Positions 16,728-24,185 of a stretch of DNA of 34,583 bases are shown here, piece after piece. Position 1 is the first letter of the stretch; each line of letters starts with the position of its first letter. The translations under genes and the position numbers were made by a program. Location: assembly GCA_027353165.1 (NCBI GenBank), contig DAIEHY010000008.1, positions 1 through 34,583 on the forward strand, written 5' to 3'. The notes under the pieces were generated by a model that saw only the letters and a program-made list of their open reading frames with translations, was not told where the DNA came from and did no database searches. Origin of the DNA: Desulfosporosinus sp. Lineage in GTDB: Bacteria; Bacillota; Desulfitobacteriia; Desulfitobacteriales; Desulfitobacteriaceae.

Positions 16728-17657
16728 TTAGATATTTTTTACGTCGGCAACTAACCCTTCCAATCCGTCACGCGGGGTAATCACGACAGGTATACCACTT
16801 GGAATATTATCAATGCAGATTTGCTGGTCATCTTGGTCAAGTATTTTAACCTTTTTAAATTGCACAACTCCCTCGCTCCATAGAAAAACTCCGAGTTCCT
16901 CCCCTTTCGTCCACAGTGCACTCTTAGGTACGAGAACTCCCGTGACCGATGGACGATAAATCCAAGTCACTTCATGACGCCTATCGGATACCGAACCATC
17001 GATATAGTAGGGAAATTGGACAATTATACCTTTAGGTTGATCTGATTTACGTAAAATCTTAGCATTGACTGTTTGATTTCCAACTGTTATCCTCAGAGTC
17101 TTTCCTACTACAAGTCCTTCCATACTAGGAATTTCAAGAAAGGCCATGGTCGGAATAAGATTATTAACAACTTTACCCACCACTTCCCCAGTTTGAACGG
17201 TTACACCCGGAGTCTTAACCTTAGCAGTCTGAGCCAACAATTTATCCAAATCCATTGTAGTAAGATTTTTACTTGTCAGAATAGATTCTAAGCCGTCACT
17301 CTGGCGGAAAAACAACCCTCCAACCACTGCTTGTATCGTTTGAGCATTTTCACGTTTGCTTCCTGGGGCTGTACCATCCGCCTGAATGGTTCCCACTGCC
17401 TCCCCTCGCCTAAAACGTTGCCCGTCCTCCCCCAAATACTGAATTTTTCCTGAGATAGGAGCAAGAATCGGTGTTTCTTGATTGGCAAACGTCGCCATTA
17501 CTTTCTGTTCATGAGTAATTGTCCCAGTTTGGGCCACCTCAAATTTTATCGTCTTGGCAGTTAAACTTGATCGAAAGAACCATACTGCACTACCAGCCAA
17601 AAGGATTAGAACTATACTCCAAACCCAATAAATTCGTTTTCTTTTATTTCCCTCCAT
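16728..17657 (-). CDS. HlyD-like membrane-anchored adaptor protein
   Basis: The 309-aa protein has one N-terminal membrane segment (WVWSIVLILLAGSAVWFF, residues 11-28) and a mostly beta-rich external part. A biotinyl/lipoyl-like half hairpin (APISGKIQYLGEDGQRFRRGEAVGTI) lies near residues 65-92, followed by a barrel-like region with TGVLVPKSALW and VKILDQDDQQICI. This layout fits a HlyD/membrane-fusion adaptor, but no ABC or RND partner gene is adjacent. It lies between the two-component genes and yggS, a position without counterpart in Bacillus. Its role in efflux is therefore only a guess; a cell-envelope role is equally possible. GGGAGG precedes ATG 17657. Confidence 0.7.
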   Translation of the reverse strand: MEGNKRKRIYWVWSIVLILLAGSAVWFFRSSLTAKTIKFEVAQTGTITHEQKVMATFANQETPILAPISGKIQYLGEDGQRFRRGEAVGTIQADGTAPGSKRENAQTIQAVVGGLFFRQSDGLESILTSKNLTTMDLDKLLAQTAKVKTPGVTVQTGEVVGKVVNNLIPTMAFLEIPSMEGLVVGKTLRITVGNQTVNAKILRKSDQPKGIIVQFPYYIDGSVSDRRHEVTWIYRPSVTGVLVPKSALWTKGEELGVFLWSEGVVQFKKVKILDQDDQQICIDNIPSGIPVVITPRDGLEGLVADVKNI

Positions 17658-17681
17658 TTTAACCTCCCTGGCTAGTTCGAC

Positions 17682-17723
17682 GATGTTAGATGTTAGATAT
17701 TCGATATTCGATATTCGATGTTC
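17682..17723. repeat. Heptad repeat array 1 (6 x 7 bp)
   Basis: Six uninterrupted 7-bp units on the plus strand read GATGTTA, GATGTTA, GATATTC, GATATTC, GATATTC, GATGTTC. The period is exact while the sequence drifts; GA starts every unit. The array fills the gap between the histidine-kinase stop and the HlyD-like gene and ends about 15 bp from its ribosome site. Confidence 0.9.
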
Positions 17724-17733
17724 TAACTACAAA

Positions 17734-19107
17734 CTACGATTTAGCCCGTGGCAAATCACACGTAAAAACGGTTCCGAGTCCTAGCTTCGAATCAACGCTA
17801 ATTTTGCCACCAATGCCTTCCACCATGTGCTTTACAATACTTAACCCAAGCCCCGTTCCCCCTTGTTCCCGGGACCGAGCCTTATCCACACGATAGAAAC
17901 GTTCAAAGATCCGAGGCAAAATATCCTCCGGTATGCCACAGCCCGTATCTCCGAATTCAAGGTGGATATCGTTTAGCCCTACTTGAGCATGGAGCCAGAC
18001 ACGCCCCTCAGATGTATATTTGACCGCATTTTCTAAGAGGTTTAAAAGAAGCTGACTCAGTAAGTCTTCTCCAATTAAGACTGGCGGTAAATCTTCTGGA
18101 AGAATAACCTCTACGCTAATTCCTTTAACCTGAGCAAAGCTTTGGATTACAGGTTTAATTTTTTCATAGGCGTTTTGAACGTAGCCTCTTTTTTCAGGAC
18201 CCACAGCCGTCCGATTTTCTCGGCCTTCAAAATGGGCTAACGTCAATAGATCTTCTATAAGGCGCTGTAAACGTAGGGTTTCTGCTTGAATTATGTTTAG
18301 AAATCGGTTACGTATAGCCGGGTCTTCAGCGGCACCATCAAGAAGAGTTTCTACAAATCCCTTAATAGAGGTCAGGGGCGTTCTTAATTCATGAGATACA
18401 TTAGCCACAAAATCAGTTCGGATTTGTTCGAGTCGACGCAATTCTGTGACATCATGGATCACGATCACTGCGCCCCGTGGTTGGCCTTGCTCGCCCAAAA
18501 TAGGATTTATCTGGCTTTGTACAGTTCTTTGGGCAATTTGAGTTTCTCTTGTCGCTGAGGGCTGCCCCGCAAGTACCTTACGGGTTAAGTGTACCAATTC
18601 CGCATCATAAGTCAGCTCTAATAGGTACTCCAGTTCGCGCTCTGATGCTCGACGTTCGAAAATCTTCTCTGCAGCAGTATTGACTAATACCACACGTCCG
18701 ACATGATCAACTGCCACTACACCTTCTTGCATCCCCGCTAAAATTGCTTCCATCTTATGTGCTTCTTGTGTCCCACTTTGGACAATTTTCTCCACATGCC
18801 TCGAAAGGCTGTTTAGCTCTACGGTAAATTGCCCGAGTTCATCCGTTGAATCTGATAAATAGATAGGTTGGAAATCTCCCCTTGCAATTCGTTGTGTAGC
18901 AAGGTAAAGCTTGTCCATACGACGAGATAGCTTGCTAGCGTAAAAGTAAGTTACCCCCGTGGGAAGACATAATGCTAGAAACACAACGCCAAAATCACTC
19001 CGTTGTTCGACAGAAACTAATCTCGCGCTCTCCCCAACCCAAAAAAGAAGTAGGGAAAGGGCTGTCATAACTAAAAATAATCCGGTCAATCGCCATTTTA
19101 TACTCAT
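17734..19107 (-). CDS. Sensor histidine kinase, PhoR/WalK-like
   Basis: The 457-aa protein has two membrane helices (about 7-24 and 39-57) separated by only about 15 residues, so it has almost no external sensor. A HAMP domain follows (about 60-112), then a PAS domain (118-225) with GVVAVDHVGRVVLVN. A HisKA domain has FVANVSHELRTPL with His239, and a HATPase domain has NLLENAVKYT, GDTGCGIP and GGTGLGLSIVKH. The signal is probably sensed in or near the membrane or through PAS. It starts at ATG 19107, 5 bp after the response-regulator stop, so the pair is co-translated. A phosphate (PhoR) role is possible, but no pst genes are nearby. Confidence 0.92.
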   Translation of the reverse strand: MSIKWRLTGLFLVMTALSLLLFWVGESARLVSVEQRSDFGVVFLALCLPTGVTYFYASKLSRRMDKLYLATQRIARGDFQPIYLSDSTDELGQFTVELNSLSRHVEKIVQSGTQEAHKMEAILAGMQEGVVAVDHVGRVVLVNTAAEKIFERRASERELEYLLELTYDAELVHLTRKVLAGQPSATRETQIAQRTVQSQINPILGEQGQPRGAVIVIHDVTELRRLEQIRTDFVANVSHELRTPLTSIKGFVETLLDGAAEDPAIRNRFLNIIQAETLRLQRLIEDLLTLAHFEGRENRTAVGPEKRGYVQNAYEKIKPVIQSFAQVKGISVEVILPEDLPPVLIGEDLLSQLLLNLLENAVKYTSEGRVWLHAQVGLNDIHLEFGDTGCGIPEDILPRIFERFYRVDKARSREQGGTGLGLSIVKHMVEGIGGKISVDSKLGLGTVFTCDLPRAKS

Positions 19108-19112
19108 CTTCG

Positions 19113-19799
19113 TTACCCTTTAAAGCGATAACCAATCCCGCGTAATGTTTCGATGTACTCAGGGTTGGATGGATCCCTTTCAATTTTTAGACGCAGGTGG
19201 CGCACATGCACATCAACTGTACGGGTATCCCCATCATATTCGTACCCCCAAATACGTTCCAGCAATTCATCCCTAGAGTATACTTTACCAGGGTGAGCTA
19301 CCAATACGCGAAGTAGTTCAAACTCTTTAGGAGTTAATTCAGTTTCCTCTCCGCGCACATGAACGCGAAAACCGTTTATATCAATCCTCAATTCTCCGCG
19401 AACAATCTGGGCGTCAGCTTTCTCGTTTGTGTTGACACGACGCAAGCAAGCTTTAATACGAGCAATTAATTCGCGGGGGCTAAACGGTTTAGTCATATAA
19501 TCGTCTGCTCCTAGTTCAAGTCCTAACACTTTATCGATGAGTTCTCCTTTAGCGGTTAACATAATGATAGGAACGTGTTGAAACCCGGGAATTAAACGAA
19601 GTCTTCGGCAAACCTCTAAACCGTCCATTCCCGGCAACATCAGATCAAGAACAATAAGATCGGGGTTTTCCTTATTAACACGGTCTAAGGCTTCCTTCCC
19701 ATCTTTAGCGACACTAACCAAGTAACCTTCCTTTTCTAAATTAAATCGAAGGAGTTCTTGAATCGGTTCCTCATCGTCAACCACTAAGATTGTTACCAA
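19113..19799 (-). CDS. OmpR/PhoB-family response regulator
   Basis: This 228-aa regulator has an N-terminal receiver domain with Asp8/Asp9, the phosphoacceptor Asp52 (LIVLDLMLPGMDG), Thr82 and Lys104. A C-terminal winged helix follows (RGELRIDINGFRV through TVDVHVRHLRLKIE and GIGYRFKG). It is the partner of the kinase downstream. The start codon is TTG 19799 behind GGGGGTGAG. A heptad repeat array lies just upstream. The pair is inserted between pgeF and the HlyD-like/yggS genes of the ylm cluster. Confidence 0.95.
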   Translation of the reverse strand: MVTILVVDDEEPIQELLRFNLEKEGYLVSVAKDGKEALDRVNKENPDLIVLDLMLPGMDGLEVCRRLRLIPGFQHVPIIMLTAKGELIDKVLGLELGADDYMTKPFSPRELIARIKACLRRVNTNEKADAQIVRGELRIDINGFRVHVRGEETELTPKEFELLRVLVAHPGKVYSRDELLERIWGYEYDGDTRTVDVHVRHLRLKIERDPSNPEYIETLRGIGYRFKG

Positions 19800-19841
19800 C
19801 TAACTCACCCCCTAATCGAGGCACAATGCTCGAATTTGTGC

Positions 19842-19876
19842 ACCTCTCATGCATCATGTATCCCACCTCGTGCATC
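19842..19876. repeat. Heptad repeat array 2, overlapping the pgeF 3' end
   Basis: On the minus strand five in-phase units read GATGCAC, GAGGTGG, GATACAT, GATGCAT, GAGAGGT. Less regular units (GAGCATT, GTGCCTC, GATTAGG) continue toward 19813 after a phase shift, and end against the GGGGGTGAG ribosome site of the response regulator. The array supplies the last codons and stop of pgeF. Confidence 0.8.
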
Positions 19877-20677
19877 TCGAATACTAATCCAACCTGCCAT
19901 TCGGCCAGTTCGTGCACCTTCTCGACGATGCGAGAAAAACCATTCAGGATTGTCTGCGGTGCAAGTTGCAGCAATATCTATGTTTTCCGGGCGGACCCCT
20001 TTTTCCAAGAACAGTGTCCGATTAGCTTCCCATAAGTCGAGCAGATAGTGTCTATCTTCTTGCGGATGTAAAAACGATGTTTCTTTATAATTGAGACGAA
20101 ACTGCTCAGCAACCCTTTCATCGACTGCATAACAACAGGGACCAATGCTGGGCCCGATAGCAACCCATGCATTTTCAGTACACCCACCAGCTTCTTCGAA
20201 ACATTCAATGACTCTTTGTCCGATTTTTTGAGCAGTACCTTTCCACCCGGCGTGAGCAATTCCTACTGCCTTAAGATCCGGGTAATAGAAAAATAGAGGG
20301 ACACAATCAGCAAAAAAGGCCATGAGCCCAAGTGTACTACGTGTCAATAATCCATCAACCGCTGGAATTGCTGTTTCTAATTCGCGAAAACCACGCCCTC
20401 CATCTTCTTCATTAACCCATTGCACATTCGTACCATGAACCTGTTCTCCGACAACAGCCCTTGACCAAGGAACTTTCCAAAGGCCTAGCCAACGCTCTCG
20501 ATTTTCCAGAACTGCTCGAGGATTATCCCCCACATGAAACCCTAAATTGAGCATATCGTAAGGAACTTGACTTACTCCCCCAACCCGAGTCGAAAAGCCC
20601 AAGTCAATTCCTTCCGCTTGCCATTTTGAGGGGGTTAGGTAGGTTAAGTCCCCTTGTCTATGCCACTTCCAACTCAT
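19847..20677 (-). CDS. pgeF: Purine nucleoside phosphorylase/laccase-domain protein (PgeF/YlmD)
   Basis: The 276-aa protein belongs to the YfiH/YlmD family. Members have been described as multi-copper oxidases, purine nucleosidases and a peptidoglycan editing factor. The metal-site residues are visible: His81 (GEQVHGTN), Cys125 (FFADCVPLFF) and His142 (GIAHAGWKGTA). IGPSIGPCCYAV near residue 174 is also typical. The family normally ends soon after GRMAG; here about ten extra residues (ISIRDARGGIHDA) are encoded by a heptad repeat array. ATG 20677 has AAGGAG upstream. The position is that of ylmD in Bacillus. Confidence 0.9.
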   Translation of the reverse strand: MSWKWHRQGDLTYLTPSKWQAEGIDLGFSTRVGGVSQVPYDMLNLGFHVGDNPRAVLENRERWLGLWKVPWSRAVVGEQVHGTNVQWVNEEDGGRGFRELETAIPAVDGLLTRSTLGLMAFFADCVPLFFYYPDLKAVGIAHAGWKGTAQKIGQRVIECFEEAGGCTENAWVAIGPSIGPCCYAVDERVAEQFRLNYKETSFLHPQEDRHYLLDLWEANRTLFLEKGVRPENIDIAATCTADNPEWFFSHRREGARTGRMAGWISIRDARGGIHDA

Positions 20678-20741
20678 CCCTTAAGCTCCTTCGATCCCCG
20701 ATAAAAAAAATTCCAATTATGATACCTTGTTACATAGTACA

Positions 20742-20770
20742 AATATATCATTTAATATGCTTGAGAACAA
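20742..20770 (-). promoter_or_regulatory. Candidate sigma-A promoter for pgeF
   Basis: On the minus strand TTGTTC and TATATT are separated by exactly 17 bp. Transcription would begin near 20735, about 58 bp before the pgeF start. The -35 match is weak. Confidence 0.4.
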
Positions 20771-20944
20771 ACCTGCCAAAAGTCCTATTTAAGGGGATTT
20801 CTGAACAAATATAACGATTTTTGTTTAACTTTGGAGAAATCGTTCAGTTAAAACTGAACATTGTACTCTAGATTGGAACTATACTCCGCCAAAGTTATAA
20901 GAACCCCGTTAGAACTAAGGCATAAAACTTAGATAATAAGCAAA

Positions 20945-20987
20945 CAAGCATAAGCCCTATTCCCGAAAGAAAAGGCGATTATGCTTG
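20945..20987 (-). terminator. Probable terminator after ylmC
   Basis: CAAGCATAA and TTATGCTTG form a 9-bp stem, extended inside by GCC/GGC. The minus-strand tail is TTTGCTTATT, so the T tract is imperfect. It lies 24 bp past the ylmC stop. Confidence 0.55.
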
Positions 20988-21010
20988 AAACTAGGTAACT
21001 GTATGAAGGC

Positions 21011-21286
21011 CTACCGACGGTCTTCGTTTTCAAGATTAAATTCTGGCAGATCGTTGACATCGACTAAAATGACATCAACCCCAATCTTCTTAACGCGATC
21101 CCAAGGGATAATATAATCCTCCGTCTTACCACCACCAAAGAGCCCCCAACTTTTTGACGGTCCTGGCACAATAATTCCTTTGACAACACCCCGTTCTAAA
21201 TCGAGGTCTAGGTCTTTGATGGGCCCTAGCCTTCGTCCATCCTTAACATTCACGACATCCAATAATCGCAAATCCGAAACGCGCAT
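21011..21286 (-). CDS. ylmC: YlmC/YmxH family PRC-barrel sporulation protein
   Basis: This 91-aa PRC-barrel protein has MRVSDLRLLDVVNVKDGRRLG at its start, then DLDLERGVVKGIIVPG and YIIPWDRVKKIGVDVILV. YlmC/YmxH members are common in spore-formers; a sporulation role is assumed from context and the precise activity is unknown. It follows sigG by about 200 bp, as in Bacillus. GGGGGG precedes ATG 21286, and a heptad repeat array lies immediately upstream. Confidence 0.88.
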   Translation of the reverse strand: MRVSDLRLLDVVNVKDGRRLGPIKDLDLDLERGVVKGIIVPGPSKSWGLFGGGKTEDYIIPWDRVKKIGVDVILVDVNDLPEFNLENEDRR

Positions 21287-21304
21287 TTTAGACCCCCCTT
21301 AATC

Positions 21305-21353
21305 GAGGCTCGATGCCCGAGGCGCGAGGCTCGAGATTCGAAGACCGAAGTCC
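21305..21353. repeat. Heptad repeat array 3 (7 x 7 bp)
   Basis: Seven in-phase units on the plus strand read GAGGCTC, GATGCCC, GAGGCGC, GAGGCTC, GAGATTC, GAAGACC, GAAGTCC. GA begins every unit and C ends every unit. The array begins at AATCGAGGC right beside the ylmC ribosome site; array 2 has a matching AATCGAGGC edge near its gene. Confidence 0.88.
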
Positions 21354-21492
21354 AATATCATATATCGGGCTTTACTCTTCGGCATCGTCTATCTCATCAT
21401 ATGAGGGAAGGTCTTAAAATAGCCTACTGTTCACAGATATTTCAAGGTTAAACAAGGATCATCAGCTTACGCATAGCGCATCAATCCGCACT

Positions 21493-22266
21493 CTACACAA
21501 ACTTGCGCATATGTTGCATCGCAGCTTTCTCAAGACGAGATACCTGTGCCTGAGAAATTCCAATCTCATCCGCAACTTCCATCTGAGTTTTCCCTTGAAA
21601 AAAGCGCAAAGACAAGATTAATTTTTCTCGTTCACTTAAGCGTCGCAAGGCTTCCCGTACAGCAAGTCCTTCCACCCAACCTGTATCCGACTGCTTATCA
21701 TCCCCGATTTGATCCATAACAAAAATAGGATCTCCTCCATCATGATAGATGGGTTCAAATAATGAAATCGGTTCTTGTATGGCATCTAAAGCAAAAACAA
21801 CGTCTTCTCTCGGCAGAGCAAGCTTATGGGCGATTTCTGCAACTGTGGGTTCACAAGAACGTTCACTAACCAACTGATCCCGGACTTGAAGTGCCTTATA
21901 AGCAATATCACGCAAAGACCGACTTACTCGAATCGGATTATTATCTCTTAAATAACGACGAATTTCCCCGATGATCATGGGTACGGCGTAAGTAGAGAAC
22001 TTTACATTCTGACCAAGATCGAAATTATCAATCGCTTTCATTAGCCCTATACAACCGACTTGAAAAAGGTCATCGACATATTCTCCACGATTCGTAAACC
22101 GTTGAATCACACTGAGAACAAGACGGAGATTCCCATGAATAAGTTTGTCTCGAGCACTGCGATTTCCAGCTTGATAAATCACAAACAACTCTTTCATCTT
22201 CACGCTGGACAATACCGGCAACTTCGAGGTGTTCACTCCACAAATCTCAACTTTATTTAATGCCAA
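21493..22266 (-). CDS. sigG: RNA polymerase sporulation sigma factor SigG
   Basis: Sigma-G drives late forespore transcription. The sequence closely matches Bacillus SigG: NKVEICGVNTSKLP at the N-terminus, region 2 NGNLRLVLSVIQRF-like (HGNLRLVLSVIQRFTNRGEYVDDLFQVG), KFSTYAVPMIIGEIRRYLRD, and the region 4 helix-turn-helix QMEVADEIGISQAQVSRLEK. The track ORF begins at 22338, but that adds 24 non-conserved residues. TTG 22266 lies eight bases after GGGAGGTG and gives 257 aa, so I use it. It is 56 bp after sigE, in the standard order. Confidence 0.97.
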   Translation of the reverse strand: MALNKVEICGVNTSKLPVLSSVKMKELFVIYQAGNRSARDKLIHGNLRLVLSVIQRFTNRGEYVDDLFQVGCIGLMKAIDNFDLGQNVKFSTYAVPMIIGEIRRYLRDNNPIRVSRSLRDIAYKALQVRDQLVSERSCEPTVAEIAHKLALPREDVVFALDAIQEPISLFEPIYHDGGDPIFVMDQIGDDKQSDTGWVEGLAVREALRRLSEREKLILSLRFFQGKTQMEVADEIGISQAQVSRLEKAAMQHMRKFV

Positions 22267-22322
22267 TCTAAGAGCACCTCCCAGCAAATTCTGTTGGGAA
22301 GTATGCCCTAACATCTGTAAGG

Positions 22323-23048
22323 TTATTCCAATCGGCAAAATTCTTTGCGCAATCGTCGAATAATTCGTTTTTCAAGTCGTGAAATGTAAGACTGAGAAAT
22401 CCCCAGTCGATCGGCAACTTCTTTTTGTGTCTTCTCTACCCCATCATCCAATCCAAACCTTAATTCCATGATTACTTTTTCTCGATTTGTAAGTCTCCCC
22501 ATCGCTAAATGTAACAACTGACGATCAACCTGCTCCTCAATGGGCTTTGAGATAATGTCATTTTCTGTACCTAAAACATCGGATAACAATAATTCATTTC
22601 CATCCCAATCTATATTTAAGGGTTCATCAAACGATACTTCAGAACGAGTTTTATTATTTCGTCTGAGATACATTAGAATTTCATTTTCGATACATCTTGA
22701 TGCATAAGTTGCAAGTTTAATTTTCTTTTGAGGATCAAATGTATTGACCGCTTTAATTAGCCCAATTGTGCCTATTGAAACTAGGTCTTCAATTCCGATC
22801 CCAGTATTCTCAAATTTCCGCGCAATATAAACAACGAGCCGAAGATTACGTTCAATTAAAATATCTCTAATAGAGAAGTCCCCCATTTCTAGTCGTTCCA
22901 AGAGGACCCCCTCTTCATCCGAATTAAGTGGTGGTGGGAGGGCTTCACTGCTTCCAACATAATAAATCCCACCAATCCCACAAGCCTTCTGAAAAAGCAT
23001 GACCCAAAGCCGTTTGAGCTTATTTTGCACATTACTCCACCACTTCAT
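22323..23048 (-). CDS. sigE: RNA polymerase sporulation sigma factor SigE (pro-sigma-E)
   Basis: Sigma-E directs early mother-cell gene expression and is made as an inactive precursor. The 241-aa product begins with a basic, hydrophobic pro-sequence (residues 1 to about 28) before [13 protein letters not shown], the expected SpoIIGA cleavage area. [21 protein letters not shown], the region 2 core, and [25 protein letters not shown], the region 4 helix-turn-helix, are nearly identical to Bacillus. It starts directly after the spoIIGA stop, with GGTGGAG inside that gene's end. This couples protease and substrate synthesis. Confidence 0.98.
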   Translation of the reverse strand: MKWWSNVQNKLKRLWVMLFQKACGIGGIYYVGSSEALPPPLNSDEEGVLLERLEMGDFSIRDILIERNLRLVVYIARKFENTGIGIEDLVSIGTIGLIKAVNTFDPQKKIKLATYASRCIENEILMYLRRNNKTRSEVSFDEPLNIDWDGNELLLSDVLGTENDIISKPIEEQVDRQLLHLAMGRLTNREKVIMELRFGLDDGVEKTQKEVADRLGISQSYISRLEKRIIRRLRKEFCRLE

Positions 23049-23966
23049 TTAACTATCTCCACCTTTCCGCACATGTTCTGGGTGTAGTAACGCTTGGTAT
23101 TCACCCTCTGAACTTAACACTTGCTTGACGAGTGCCACAGTTGCCTGGATTTGACAAGATTCTTTTTTATCGTGCCAGGTCACACGCTCAGGTCTAATTC
23201 CAAGCAGCCAACTTTGACGATCAATTGTTTGACAGGGAATAAAAACAATCTGTTTCATTAAGCTTGGATTAGTCTTCCAAATTAACGGCCAAGGGTCTGA
23301 GCAATCTTTCCAAGAGATATTAAGAAACGCCCTTACATTTTCGGGCATCGCACTCGCAGCAACCTCCTCTTCCAGAAGAATTACTGGGTTACTGGTCAAT
23401 GGATCTCGCAATTGATTTCCTGTGTCCATTAGCGCCTTTACCCGCACAACTTCATGATCACCACCGCCAAACCTGATTTCCAAATCGTAGATAATCTGTT
23501 CGAGGATAGAGTTTCTTTCCTGCCATCTCTGCCAAATAAATTGAAATAACCACCAGACCATGGCCGCTAACGGAAGAATCCACAAATTACCCAAGACTAG
23601 GGTTAATTGTTCACTACCGATTCCATCATCAAAGTTCACCCAACCCCATAAGGCATACACAAATCCCCCAAGTCCTGCCGAAAGAAGCCAAAATCCGAGT
23701 ATCGCTATGAGAAAATGTTTGAGTCTCCTCGTTGGGTAAGCTACTCCAATCATAAGGAACGGTATTACCCATTTACTTAGCGTGCTCCACGGTGGAGAAG
23801 AATAACAGGCTAAAATAACTGGAATCTCCCCAAGCATAGCCCCAACTAGGATTCTGTACGGCTGGATTGGTAGGCGGATGAGTCGACCAATAAAGATAAG
23901 AAGCAGAGTGTCCATTCCCCCGTTAATGAGAATGTCCAGATCGAGATAAGTTTGTGCTACGTCCAT
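23049..23966 (-). CDS. spoIIGA: Sporulation sigma-E factor-processing peptidase SpoIIGA
   Basis: SpoIIGA is a membrane aspartic protease that removes the sigma-E pro-sequence at the septum. The N-terminal half has about five membrane helices, and the C-terminal half carries the catalytic motif ALMDTGNQLRDP (Asp188 of the track ORF). The track start GTG 23987 lies almost at the predicted transcription start. ATG 23966 follows AAAGGGTG and gives the usual MDVAQTYLDLD-type N-terminus of 305 aa, so I use it. It is followed immediately by sigE. Upstream are a TATAAT element and possible Spo0A boxes. Confidence 0.95.
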   Translation of the reverse strand: MDVAQTYLDLDILINGGMDTLLLIFIGRLIRLPIQPYRILVGAMLGEIPVILACYSSPPWSTLSKWVIPFLMIGVAYPTRRLKHFLIAILGFWLLSAGLGGFVYALWGWVNFDDGIGSEQLTLVLGNLWILPLAAMVWWLFQFIWQRWQERNSILEQIIYDLEIRFGGGDHEVVRVKALMDTGNQLRDPLTSNPVILLEEEVAASAMPENVRAFLNISWKDCSDPWPLIWKTNPSLMKQIVFIPCQTIDRQSWLLGIRPERVTWHDKKESCQIQATVALVKQVLSSEGEYQALLHPEHVRKGGDS

Positions 23967-23997
23967 CTGGTACACCCTTTCTAACACTTCTCTAAAA

Positions 23998-24031
23998 ATT
24001 ATATCTAATGAAGGTAGTAAAACCTGTCGCT
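23998..24031 (-). promoter_or_regulatory. Candidate Spo0A-controlled promoter of spoIIGA-sigE
   Basis: A perfect TATAAT (minus strand, 24003-23998) lacks a good -35 at 17 bp. A TGTCGCT sequence (24025-24031), 5 of 7 matches to the 0A box TGTCGAA, lies where Spo0A would bind. A second, near-palindromic TTGTCGACAA lies at about 24103-24112. Poor -35 plus 0A boxes is the pattern of the Bacillus spoIIG promoter. Confidence 0.45.
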
Positions 24032-24110
24032 TTCGGGATGTTGTAAATGGATATTTTAGGAAAAATAATACGAGTAGTGTAGTTTTTTAACCAAGAAACA
24101 TATTGTCGAC

Positions 24111-24155
24111 AAAAAACAAGCGTTCTCCACACACTTTGATAGTGAAGAACGCTTG
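24111..24155 (-). terminator. Intrinsic terminator after ftsZ
   Basis: CAAGCGTTCT (24117-24126) and AGAACGCTTG (24146-24155) form a 10-bp stem with an inner ACT/AGT pair. On the minus strand six T residues follow. It ends the dcw transcript and separates ftsZ from the spoIIG promoter. Confidence 0.88.
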
Positions 24156-24185
24156 TTGATTGTTGTAACCATAATATAATATTTT

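Larger units (their letters stand above)
20678..21010. other. 333-bp intergenic region with palindromes
   Basis: No gene is seen here. The region contains a candidate pgeF promoter (20742-20770), an 8-bp inverted repeat AACGATTT/AAATCGTT (20813-20844), an 18-bp palindrome GTTCAGTTAAAACTGAAC (20842-20859), and the ylmC terminator hairpin (20945-20987). Confidence 0.6.

Noticed and set aside
17682-21353. Heptad arrays as CRISPR
   Set aside because: Units are 7 bp, contiguous and without spacers, and no cas genes are present.
21493-22338. sigG start at 22338 as given by the ORF track
   Set aside because: The first 24 residues do not match SigG. TTG 22266 has a strong ribosome site and restores the family N-terminus.
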